This document shows positions 24,590 to 32,083 of a stretch of 64,000 bases of DNA, one piece after another. This stretch comes from Myxococcaceae bacterium JPH2 (lineage in GTDB: Bacteria; Myxococcota; Myxococcia; Myxococcales; Myxococcaceae). Position numbers and translations under genes: made by a program. The stretch is from assembly GCA_016458225.1 (NCBI GenBank), contig JAEMGR010000001.1, positions 186,001 to 250,000 of the forward strand. The letters run 5' to 3'. How positions within the stretch are numbered: the stretch's first letter is position 1; each line of letters opens with the position of its first letter. Under the pieces are notes generated by a model. That model was given only the letters and a program-made list of their open reading frames with translations. It searched no databases and was not told the DNA's origin.

Positions 24590-26335
24590 TCACTGCCCGG
24601 TGAGCTGGGGAAGGATCTCCTCCAGCATCTTGCGCGTCTCAGCGTCCAGCTTCATGTCGCCCAGGCCGCCCATCATCGACCCCAGGTCCGGCGCGCCCAG
24701 GTCCGCGTCGCCGTGCGCCTCCTCCCACCAACGCACGCGCAACGCTCCGAGTGCTCGCGTATGCGCGGGGCTCGCCTTCGCCAGCTCCTTCACCAGGCAC
24801 TCCTTGCACGTCCACTTGAAGCGGTACGTGTCCACGTAGGAGCGCAGGCCCTGGAAGTACGGCGCATCCCCCACGAGCTGGCGCGCGGCCTGGTGGAACA
24901 GCGGCGCCTTGCCGTACACGAGCGCGCCGTACTGCATCTCATCGTCGAAGTCGCCCGTGGCCCGGTCCGCCCGGCCGTCCTCACCGCCCGACAAGCGATA
25001 GAAGTGGTAGGGCGTCACCAGTCCCTCGCGACGCATGCGCTCCGCGGCGGGCTTGCCGTGTGCCCACTCGAAGTAGAGCACCGCGGCGTACTGGGCCAGG
25101 GACTCATCCACCACGGGCGCGTTGATGGGGTCCGAGCCCACCAGCGCCGCGAAGTACTGGTGCGCCACCTCGTGCGCCACGGTGAACTCCAGCGTGCGCT
25201 CCAGCGTCGCCCCCATCTGCGCCATCGCCCCGCCGCCCGCATCGCCCAGCAGCGCCTGCAGGTCCTCCATGCCCGCCATGCCGGAGAGCACCGCGCTCGG
25301 GTCCGTCGAGGCCCGATAGAGCGACGTCGCCACCGTGACGAGCCCCGGGAACTCCATGCCTCCGGCGCCCCCCGACAGCGGCGCCTCCACCACGCGGAAG
25401 TGCGTGTAGGGCAGCGGGCCCAGACGGCGCTCGAACTCGGACAGGGCCTGCGTCGCGTACTTCAGCACGCGCTGGGCACTGGCCTCGTCCCGGGGCAGGA
25501 AGTGGCTCTCCACCGTCACGCCGTTCACGGTGGTCGTCTCGGACCGATAGCCGCGCGACACGAACACGGGGAAGTCTCGCACCGCCGCCGCGGCGAACCC
25601 GAAGCGGACGCGACCATCCGGCTCGGGCACTTCGCCCATGGGAGCGCCCGTGGCATGCGCGGTCCAGCCCGGGGGCACGGTGACGGTGGCCAGCACGTGC
25701 GCCGGCTCGTACAGCGCGAGGTCCCCGATGCCCTGCGGCCCCGCCCAGGGCTTCCCCTGGTCATCCAGCGGCGGCACCTGCGGCACCACGCCCACCAGGC
25801 TGAGGAAGTCCGACGTCGCCGAGAAGGCCCCGTGGTCTCCGCCGCTCGCGGCACCGCCTCCGCCCAGCAAGGAACCGCTCTGCGCCGGAGCGCGCGGCAC
25901 CGTGGCCTTCACCGACATCTCCAGCGTGGCGCTCGCCCCCGGCGCGAGCGGCGATGGCAGCGCCAGTCGTGACAGCGTGGGCTCGGGGCCCTGCTCCAGC
26001 GTGACGGGCTGGCCGTTGAGCTTCACCTGCGACAGCGACACCCGCCGCGCCCGAGCATTGGGCGTCAGCCGCAGATACAGCTCCGAGAGCGGGCGCCCGC
26101 CGCGCGCCGTCAGCTCGACCTGCACCTTGCCCCAGACGAGGCGCTCCTTCGGGTCGACCTCCAGTTGCACCCGGTAGCGCGGCAGCGCCTCCAAAGGCCC
26201 GAGCGCCCGCGCCGCCCGCTCCCGCTCGGAGGGCTTGAGGTGCTGGAGGCACAGCTGCACTTCTGGAGGCACATCGGCCTGGGCCCGAGCGCTGACGAAC
26301 AGGGCCAGGAGACTCCACCGGAGGAGCGCGCGCAT
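24590..26335 (-). CDS. M1-family (aminopeptidase N-like) metallopeptidase, secreted
   Basis: Signal peptide MRALLRWSLLALFVSARAQA. An N-terminal beta domain (about 50-260) precedes the catalytic domain with the gluzincin motif HEVAHQYFAALVG ... VVDESLAQYA (HExxH, 18 residues, E) and the following VYGKAPLFHQAARQLVG segment that supplies the transition-state Tyr. The exopeptidase motif normally GxMEN reads GGMEFPG, so the N that contacts the substrate amino end is Phe. 581 aa, shorter than full aminopeptidase N because the C-terminal armadillo domain is missing; instead there is a short tail rich in Gly/Met. It may be an oligopeptidase in the periplasm or outside the cell. Confidence 0.88.
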   Translation of the reverse strand: MRALLRWSLLALFVSARAQADVPPEVQLCLQHLKPSERERAARALGPLEALPRYRVQLEVDPKERLVWGKVQVELTARGGRPLSELYLRLTPNARARRVSLSQVKLNGQPVTLEQGPEPTLSRLALPSPLAPGASATLEMSVKATVPRAPAQSGSLLGGGGAASGGDHGAFSATSDFLSLVGVVPQVPPLDDQGKPWAGPQGIGDLALYEPAHVLATVTVPPGWTAHATGAPMGEVPEPDGRVRFGFAAAAVRDFPVFVSRGYRSETTTVNGVTVESHFLPRDEASAQRVLKYATQALSEFERRLGPLPYTHFRVVEAPLSGGAGGMEFPGLVTVATSLYRASTDPSAVLSGMAGMEDLQALLGDAGGGAMAQMGATLERTLEFTVAHEVAHQYFAALVGSDPINAPVVDESLAQYAAVLYFEWAHGKPAAERMRREGLVTPYHFYRLSGGEDGRADRATGDFDDEMQYGALVYGKAPLFHQAARQLVGDAPYFQGLRSYVDTYRFKWTCKECLVKELAKASPAHTRALGALRVRWWEEAHGDADLGAPDLGSMMGGLGDMKLDAETRKMLEEILPQLTGQ

Positions 26336-26385
26336 GGGGGCATGCTAATTGACCCGTTGCGCAGCCGCTCGCTACAAGCCCGGAA

Positions 26386-26988
26386 ATGCCCTCCAGAACG
26401 CTTACCCTGGCCCTGGCCGCAGTCTGCGTCTTCCCCGCCTGCGCGGCGCGGCAAGCTCCCGCCGCCCATCCCGTTGTCTCCCCCGCGGCTCCCCGCGCCA
26501 TCCTGCTGCTCAAGGACACTCCCGAGCGCGAGACGGCGAGGCTCAAGGAGCTGCGCCAGGACGTGGAGGTCGACACGCGCGACGCGGACCGCACGCCCCA
26601 TGTGGTGGCCACCGGACAGACCGAGCCGCTGAAGCTGGAGGGGGCCCGCGCGCGCCTCTACGGCGACGCGAAGGGGACCGAGGGATTCTCGGTGGACAAC
26701 TTCCTGCTGCTGGAGGTCGTGGACGGACGCGGCACCGTGCTGCGCCGGGCCGCCGTGGGCTACACCGACAGCGTCCTCATCGGGAATCAACAGGTGGACA
26801 ACGTGGGCCGCCGCGCCTTCGCCTTCGAGCCCGGCGAGGTGGACGTCACCGAGCTGCTGCCCGAGTCCGGCGAGTTCCGCGTGCGCACCACCGCGCTCGA
26901 CTACTGGGGCGTGGGCCGGGTGAGCAACGTGTACCTGGTGCTGTCACCCGAGGCCCGCAGGGGAGAAGACGACCTGCGGGGCCAGTAG
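26386..26988 (+). CDS. Lipoprotein of unknown function
   Basis: 200 aa. Lipoprotein signal MPSRTLTLALAAVCVFPAC with lipobox FPAC. The mature sequence has an unusual 'duplex' look: VEVDTRDADRTPHVVATGQT, GTEGFSVDNFLLLEVVDGRG, VLIGNQQVDNVGRRAFAFEP and FRVRTTALDYWGVGRVSNVY, consistent with beta strands of one sandwich domain. No catalytic motif. Divergent from the M1 peptidase and convergent with the PEGA gene 12 bases downstream. Confidence 0.75.
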   Translation: MPSRTLTLALAAVCVFPACAARQAPAAHPVVSPAAPRAILLLKDTPERETARLKELRQDVEVDTRDADRTPHVVATGQTEPLKLEGARARLYGDAKGTEGFSVDNFLLLEVVDGRGTVLRRAAVGYTDSVLIGNQQVDNVGRRAFAFEPGEVDVTELLPESGEFRVRTTALDYWGVGRVSNVYLVLSPEARRGEDDLRGQ

Positions 26989-27000
26989 CCACCCCTTCGG

Positions 27001-28020
27001 TCAGAAGCGCAGCCCGCCCCCGGAGGGCAGCGCCGCCGGGCGGGCCGCGGCGGGAATCACGCCGTCGCAGTTCACGCCGCACACCTCGTTGGGCGCCAGC
27101 GGCTTGGCGCTGTTCTGGGTCGCCATGACCGCGCCCACGGACGCGGCAGCAACGAGCCCCACGCCGGCCCAGACGTACCAGCGCTGGTACCAGGACTTGC
27201 TCGTGGAGACGACCGGCTCCGGCTCCTGGCCCTGCGGGTTGAGCGCGAGGCCCGGCTGCTCCACCGGCGTGCGCTCCGGAATGAGCACGGGGTTGCGCGG
27301 CTGGTCGCTCGCGTCCGCGACGGACACCGGGCGCAGCTTGCCCTCCACGACGTACTGCTGGCCGGCGCGCACCGTGATGTGCTGCACGTCCTTCAGGTCC
27401 TTGGCGCGGAACTCGAACTCACGCGTGCCCGGCTTGAGCTGCATGTTGGAGAGTGGGGTGGTCCCCATCTCCACGCCATCCAGCAACACGGTGGCCCGGC
27501 TCACGTCCGCCGTCACGGTGGCGAAGCCCACCACCGCATCCATCGCCACCACCAGCTCCGAGGACTTGCCCTCCTCCACCACGACGCGCTCGCTGTACTC
27601 CGCGTAGCCGGAGCGCCGCGCGACGACGGTGTGCGTCTCGCCGGGCGTCACGGCCAGCGGGCCCGAGCCCGCCGTCACTTCCTTGCCGTCCAGGAACAGC
27701 TTCGCCCCGCGCGCGTTGGTCCCCAGCTTGAGCACCAGCTCCGTCTTCACCGGCACCAGCGGCGCGATGAGATCATCCTCCTCCGGAGTCGGCGCGGGAG
27801 GCGGCTTGACGGACTGCCCCTTGCGCGTGGCCGTGCGCTCCTTCTTCGGAGCGCGCGTCTTGGGCAGCTTGGGCGTGCGGACGGCCTTGCTCTTCTTCGT
27901 GCGCGACGTCTTCGGTTGGGGACCCAGCGGCTCGATGAGGTCGTCATCCTGCGCGAACGCGGACGACGGCATGACCAGTGCGGCAACCAGCAGGGAGAGC
28001 ACCACGCGACGAAGGATCAT
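27001..28020 (-). CDS. PEGA-domain protein, membrane anchored
   Basis: 339 aa. Signal peptide (RRVVLSLLVAALVMPSSAFA), a Lys/Arg/Thr/Pro-rich linker (about 30-80), then two PEGA-like beta domains: first about 90-160 (NARGAKLFLDGKEVTAGSGP, VVARRSGYAEYSERVVV), second about 165-240 (SRATVLLDGVEMGTTPLSNM). A TM helix near residues 280-300 (YVWAGVGLVAAASVGAVM) follows and the C-terminus is short with CGVNCDG. PEGA domains are thought to be carbohydrate- or envelope-interacting beta domains in surface proteins. Convergent with the lipoprotein at 26.4-27.0 kb and divergent from the lipoprotein at 28.1 kb. Confidence 0.83.
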   Translation of the reverse strand: MILRRVVLSLLVAALVMPSSAFAQDDDLIEPLGPQPKTSRTKKSKAVRTPKLPKTRAPKKERTATRKGQSVKPPPAPTPEEDDLIAPLVPVKTELVLKLGTNARGAKLFLDGKEVTAGSGPLAVTPGETHTVVARRSGYAEYSERVVVEEGKSSELVVAMDAVVGFATVTADVSRATVLLDGVEMGTTPLSNMQLKPGTREFEFRAKDLKDVQHITVRAGQQYVVEGKLRPVSVADASDQPRNPVLIPERTPVEQPGLALNPQGQEPEPVVSTSKSWYQRWYVWAGVGLVAAASVGAVMATQNSAKPLAPNEVCGVNCDGVIPAAARPAALPSGGGLRF

Positions 28021-28102
28021 GACGGCCCGAAGGTTAGAGAGTCATCCGAGGGGAAGCAAACAGAGTCCCACCGACCCTCGCGTTGGAGGAATATCGCGAG
28101 CC

Positions 28103-28624
28103 ATGCACCGCGTCTTGCCTCCCGTGGCCCTCGCAGTCTGTGCCCTCAGTCTCACGGCGTGCCCGGCCAAGGCACCTCCGCGCGCGGAGGCGTCCGCGTC
28201 CGCTCCACCGGTGAAGGTGCCGCCCGGCTGTGAGCGCAACCAGGCAGGCGAGTACCGCCACGCGCAGAACGCGGCGTTCCGTTACCTGGGCGAGGACGAC
28301 GGCGGAACGCTGTCGCTCGCGGTGGTGCGCGCCTGGGCCGACGGTGGCGTCGAGGCCCCCGACGCGGGCTCCGTCTCCATCGTCCTGAATCGGACATCCG
28401 AGGGCTTCATCGGCGAGACACGCGCCCAGGGCTTCAGCGGCTCCGGAGCCCCCTGCCCCGTGGCCTTCCCCACCGAGGCCATCGCCTGCGGCGACGCGGG
28501 GCTCACCCTGCGCTCCGTCTCCAGCACCGCCATCGACGAGGGCTGCCGCGCCGCCACCTCCGGACCTCCGCCCGTTCGGCTGGAGCAGCAGCTGCTGCGC
28601 GTGCCGCCCGACGCGGGCACCTGA
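28103..28624 (+). CDS. Lipoprotein of unknown function
   Basis: 173 aa with lipoprotein signal MHRVLPPVALAVCALSLTAC. The mature part contains GCERNQAGEYRHAQNAAFRY near the start, a strand-rich middle (LSLAVVRAWADGG, SVSIVLNRTSEGFIGE), and several Cys (CPVAFPTEAIACGDAG, EGCRAAT). ATG 28103 is preceded by TGGAGG some 13 bases upstream. No family recognised. Convergent with the cellulose-synthase-like gene across a paired hairpin. Confidence 0.75.
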   Translation: MHRVLPPVALAVCALSLTACPAKAPPRAEASASAPPVKVPPGCERNQAGEYRHAQNAAFRYLGEDDGGTLSLAVVRAWADGGVEAPDAGSVSIVLNRTSEGFIGETRAQGFSGSGAPCPVAFPTEAIACGDAGLTLRSVSSTAIDEGCRAATSGPPPVRLEQQLLRVPPDAGT

Positions 28625-28638
28625 GCCCTGAAACGACT

Positions 28639-28682
28639 CCGCCGCCGGCCCAGCGCTCCAGGGAGCGAGGACGCGGCGGCGG
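28639..28682. terminator. Bidirectional hairpin between convergent genes
   Basis: Outer 9-bp stem CCGCCGCCG / CGGCGGCGG with an inner hairpin (CGCTC CAGG GAGCG) in the loop. It sits between the stops of the lipoprotein gene (28624) and the glycosyltransferase gene (28707). No T-tract. Confidence 0.5.
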
Positions 28683-28706
28683 TGGAAGCGGGCCAGGCCC
28701 GAGCAC

Positions 28707-30227
28707 TCACGCAGCGCGGCGGGTGTGCTCCTCGGCGGGCTTCACGACGGCGGCGTCGGACAGCTTCACGCGGCCCGCCAGCCCCTGGAGCAGGCTGGAC
28801 ACGCCGACATACATGAAGCCGGCCTGGAACAGCACGATGAAGGGCACCGAGGTGTAGATGCGCGCGTCGATGGCGAACCACAGCGCGCCCGTGAAGTAGA
28901 AGGCGAACAGCAGCTCCACCACCGGCATGAGCGTCTTGCTGCCACGGTAGCTCTTCTTCACCGCCTTGACGCTCTTGCCCTCGGCGCCCGTCTTCGGCGT
29001 CCGCGCGAAGCCGGACTGCTGGTTGAGCAGCGCCTCGAGCACCGCCTTCGCGTTGTTGATGGCCAGGCCAATGCCCAGGCTCATCAGGAAGGGCAGGTAC
29101 TTCACCCGCTCCCACCCCGTCACCCCGCGCTCGCGCTGCGCGGCGACGTAGAACACGCACACGCTCGCGGTGGCGGTGATGAAGAACGGCAGGTCCAGGA
29201 ACAGCGTGCCGTACAGGCCGTGCTGGAAGCGCACCACCATGCTGACCGGCATCAGCACGGACAGGAGCACCATCAACAGGTAGGCCATGTTGTTGGTGAG
29301 GTGGAAGAAGGCCTCGCGCTTCACCACCAGCGGCAGGTCGCTCTTGAGGATGGTGGGCAGCAGCTTCTTCGCCGTCTGGATGGAGCCCTTGGCCCAGCGG
29401 TGCTGCTGGCTCTTGAAGGCGTTCATGTCCACCGGCACTTCGGCCGGGGAGATGACCTCCGGGAGGAACACGAACTGCCAGCCCTTGAGCTGAGCGCGGT
29501 AGCTCAGGTCCAGGTCCTCGGTCAGCGTGTCGTGCTGCCAGCCACCCGCGTCCGCGATGGTGTCGCGGCGCCAGATGCCCGCCGTCCCATTGAAGTTGAA
29601 GAAGCAGCCGGAGCGGTTGCGAGCGGTGTGCTCGATGATGAAGTGGCCGTCCAGGAAGATGCTCTGGGCCTGCGTGAGGATGGAGAACTCACGGTTGAGG
29701 TGGCCCCAGCGCACCTGCACCATGCCCACCTTCGCGTCCGCGAAGAACGGCACCGTGCGCATCAGGAAGTCAGGACTGGGGACGAAGTCGGCGTCGAACA
29801 CCGCCACGTACTCGCCCCGGGCCAGCGTCAGCCCGTTCTCCAGCGCGCCCGCCTTGAAGCCCTGGCGGTTGGTGCGGTGGATGTAGACGATGTCATGGCC
29901 CTTCTGCCGGTGACGCTCCACGCAGGCCCGAGCGATACCGCACGTCTCGTCCGTCGAGTCGTCGAGGACCTGGATCTCCAGGAGGTCTCGCGGATAGTCG
30001 ATGCGGCACACCGACTCCACCAGCCGCTCCACGACGTACATCTCGTTGAAGATGGGCAGTTGGATGGTGACGCGCGGCAACGCCTTCAGTGTTCCCTTGG
30101 GCGTGGGCAGCTTGAACTTGTGCCGGTAGTACAGGAACGCCATGCGATACCGGTGCGATCCGTAGACCGCCAGCACGCACAGGACGCTGAAGTACACGCC
30201 CAGGAAGATGATCTCTACGGTGGTCAT
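28707..30227 (-). CDS. Cellulose-synthase-like processive glycosyltransferase (GT2)
   Basis: 506 aa inner-membrane GT2 enzyme. N-terminal TM (IIFLGVYFSVLCVLAVYG), then catalytic motifs in order: LDDSTD (about 85-95), VFDADFVPS (DxD), TEDLDLS, and QQHRW, i.e. D, DxD, TED and QxxRW of processive synthases. Four to five TM helices follow (AYLLMVLLSVLMPVSMVVRF; FFITATASVCVFYVAA; YLPFLMSLGIGLAI; LLFAFYFTGALWFAI; FIVLFQAGFMYVGVSSLLQG). Its product polymer cannot be read from the sequence; envelope or exopolysaccharide synthesis is likely. No bcsB/PilZ-type partner is adjacent; PilZ is absent from the protein. ATG 30227; promoter at 30397-30425. Confidence 0.93.
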   Translation of the reverse strand: MTTVEIIFLGVYFSVLCVLAVYGSHRYRMAFLYYRHKFKLPTPKGTLKALPRVTIQLPIFNEMYVVERLVESVCRIDYPRDLLEIQVLDDSTDETCGIARACVERHRQKGHDIVYIHRTNRQGFKAGALENGLTLARGEYVAVFDADFVPSPDFLMRTVPFFADAKVGMVQVRWGHLNREFSILTQAQSIFLDGHFIIEHTARNRSGCFFNFNGTAGIWRRDTIADAGGWQHDTLTEDLDLSYRAQLKGWQFVFLPEVISPAEVPVDMNAFKSQQHRWAKGSIQTAKKLLPTILKSDLPLVVKREAFFHLTNNMAYLLMVLLSVLMPVSMVVRFQHGLYGTLFLDLPFFITATASVCVFYVAAQRERGVTGWERVKYLPFLMSLGIGLAINNAKAVLEALLNQQSGFARTPKTGAEGKSVKAVKKSYRGSKTLMPVVELLFAFYFTGALWFAIDARIYTSVPFIVLFQAGFMYVGVSSLLQGLAGRVKLSDAAVVKPAEEHTRRAA

Positions 30228-30669
30228 CGGTGACGCTCAGCCCCTCCCGCGGCACTGTCGCCTGCGGTCCTTCCCTGCGCGGCGGCCCGAACACCCATCC
30301 TCACGCTGACCGCCGCCTGCTGGGTCCGGTGAGCCCCCGCCCCGTATGTGCCCGAAAAGACAAGGGTTTAATCTTCCGGGAATTGATCGGCGCCGGACAA
30401 TAGGGACGCGTCAAGGTCGTGTCAAACTATTCCCCGGAATTGAGACCCACGGAGACGTTTGTTTGACGGCCCGCGTTATCACCTGCCTGGAAGTGAAGCC
30501 GGAGGTGGAGCGCGAGTCACCGGGGCTGAAGCGGCGACAAGGCTCCCCTATCCAGGGGGTTGCAGGCACTCAAGCCCCGCGAGGAGGTAGTCCACGCGGG
30601 GCCCTGGCGTGGCGCGGCACGCGGCGGGTTGGCTGGGTGGGGGCAGCGGCGACAGGAGCGCCCCAGGGG
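30228..30669. other. Intergenic region, leader and promoter of the GT2 gene
   Basis: 440 bases with no supported gene; the long plus-strand frames here overlap and mirror ddl. It includes a near-consensus minus-strand promoter (30397-30425) and so a leader of about 160 nt before the GT2 start. Two related AT-richer blocks, CCGGGAATTGA (around 30377) and CCGGAATTGAG (around 30434), flank the promoter and might bind a regulator; the match is loose. Confidence 0.45.
30397..30425 (-). promoter_or_regulatory. Near-consensus sigma-70 promoter for the GT2 gene
   Basis: On the minus strand: -35 TTGACA (30425-30420), exactly 17 bases of spacer, -10 TATTGT (30402-30397). The -35 is perfect and the -10 matches 4 of 6. 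Transcription would start near 30390 toward the glycosyltransferase at 30227. Confidence 0.65.
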
Positions 30670-31641
30670 CTACATGGCGGCGCGGAGCGGGACGAGCGGC
30701 GCGGCCACGGTGGGCGGCTCGGAGACCTGGGCCTCGTCGCGGGTGGCGGCGGCGAGGACCTGCTCGACGAGTTGGGCGAAGGACAGGCCCGCGTGCTCGG
30801 CAATCCGGGGCAGGAGGCTGGTCGGCGTGAGACCGGGCAGCGTGTTCACCTCCAGCACCACGTCGTTCTGCGAGTCGGAGCAGAGCAGGTCCACGCGCGC
30901 ATACCCGCGGCAGCCCAGCGCGCGGTACGCGGCGAGGGCCTGCGCCTCCACGTTGGCGATGCGCGTGGGGGACAGACGCGGCGGATGGAAGTAGCGGGCG
31001 CCGCCCTTGTACTTGGCGTCGAAGTCGAACGCGTCCCCGGAGAAGTCCATCTCGCAGGAGCCCAGCACCGCGTCGCCGAGGATGCCCACGGTGACCTCGC
31101 GGCCCTCGACGAACTGCTCCACCAGGGCCTCGCCGCCGTAGCGGCACGCGCGCGCCACTGCCAAGGGGAGAGCCTCCGCGTCCCGCACCACCGCGCAGCC
31201 CACCGAGGAGCCGCCGCACGAGGGCTTCACGATGCAGGGGAAGCCCCAGTCCGCGTGCAGCTCCGACAGCCGAGCCAGGTCGGCGCGCCCCACGCGGTAG
31301 CCCCGAGGCGTGGGCAGGTTGTGCAGCCGGAAGAGCTTCTTGGCCATGGGCTTGTTCATGGCCAGCGCCGAGGCCAGCACGCCCGAGCCGGTGTAGGGCA
31401 GCTCCAGCAGTTCCAGGAGGCCCTGCACCCGGCCGTCCTCGCCCATGCGGCCATGCAGCGCGAGGAACGCGACCTCCAAGTCGGCGGCCCGGAGCGCGCG
31501 GTCCAACCCGGGGCCGGCGAAGACGCGGGTGACGTGGTGACCGAGCGACTCCAGCGCCGCCACCACGGCCTCCCCGGTCTTCAGTGAAATCTCCCGCTCC
31601 TCGCCCCACCCGCCCATCAGCACTCCGACGCGCTTGCCCAT
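30670..31641 (-). CDS. ddl: D-alanine--D-alanine ligase
   Basis: ATP-grasp ligase making the D-Ala-D-Ala terminus of the peptidoglycan precursor. The N-terminal pattern VGVLMGGWGEEREISLKTG, the family FLALHGRMGEDGRVQGLLEL (HGxxGEDG), the ATP-grasp lysine stretch FPCIVKPSCGGSSVGCAVV and the metal site EVNTLPGLTPTSLLP with RGYARVDLL are intact. ATG 31641 has AGGAGG 12 bases upstream; longer frames to 31830 would add an Arg-rich 63-aa tail without support. 323 aa, including about 20 extra C-terminal residues (RDEAQVSEPPTVAAPLVPLR). No other mur genes are next to it; murI lies 13 kb away. Confidence 0.95.
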   Translation of the reverse strand: MGKRVGVLMGGWGEEREISLKTGEAVVAALESLGHHVTRVFAGPGLDRALRAADLEVAFLALHGRMGEDGRVQGLLELLELPYTGSGVLASALAMNKPMAKKLFRLHNLPTPRGYRVGRADLARLSELHADWGFPCIVKPSCGGSSVGCAVVRDAEALPLAVARACRYGGEALVEQFVEGREVTVGILGDAVLGSCEMDFSGDAFDFDAKYKGGARYFHPPRLSPTRIANVEAQALAAYRALGCRGYARVDLLCSDSQNDVVLEVNTLPGLTPTSLLPRIAEHAGLSFAQLVEQVLAAATRDEAQVSEPPTVAAPLVPLRAAM

Positions 31642-31826
31642 GTCGATGACGCCTCCTGGGCCCGCCCTACAGCATGCGGAGTGCCACGCGCGGAGCGTCC
31701 GGATGCCCCGGGACGCCACGCGAAAACCCGCGATACGACGAGGCCGCGCCGCGCTCTGGCGGCCCACGACCGTGTTCTCACGACCACGGCGCGGCCTGGA
31801 GGCCACACCGCCGCCGCGAGCGAGGC

Positions 31827-32081
31827 TCAACCTCCGTCGCGACCCGCGTCGGCGCCGCCATCCCGGCCCGCGTCAGAACCCGCGTCGGTAACGGGCAGTG
31901 AGCCGGCGTCCGAGCCACCGTCGGACTCGCCCGGGACGCAGACGTCGTTCTGGCAGACGTAGCCGGGCAGGCACTGCCCCTTGTCACAGGGCTGCCCCTC
32001 CGGGTCGAAGTCCACGAGCAGGCTGCACGCGGAGAGGCAGAGGGCCACGAAGGGCCCGAAAAAACGCAAGGGACGGCGCAT
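31827..32081 (-). CDS. Small Cys-rich, Asp/Gly-repeat lipoprotein
   Basis: 84 aa. Lipoprotein signal MRRPLRFFGPFVALCLSAC, then a compact Cys segment (CDKGQCLPGYVCQNDVC, four Cys) and a low-complexity tail of DAG/DGG repeats (SDGGSDAGSLPVTDAGSDAG). Its ATG lies two bases after the stop of the PEGA/TPR gene on the same strand, so translation is coupled. Such short 'C-x-x-G-x-C-P-x-G-x-x-C' lipoproteins are common in myxobacteria; function unknown. Confidence 0.8.
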   Translation of the reverse strand: MRRPLRFFGPFVALCLSACSLLVDFDPEGQPCDKGQCLPGYVCQNDVCVPGESDGGSDAGSLPVTDAGSDAGRDGGADAGRDGG

Positions 32082-32083
32082 GG

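Noticed and set aside
30460-30481. TTTGACG-type sequence on the plus strand near 30465 as a promoter
   Set aside because: No -10 at the right distance and no plus-strand gene downstream.
30346-31587. Long plus-strand open frame over ddl
   Set aside because: It mirrors ddl, is His/Arg/Ala-rich and has no recognisable domain; typical shadow in GC-rich DNA.
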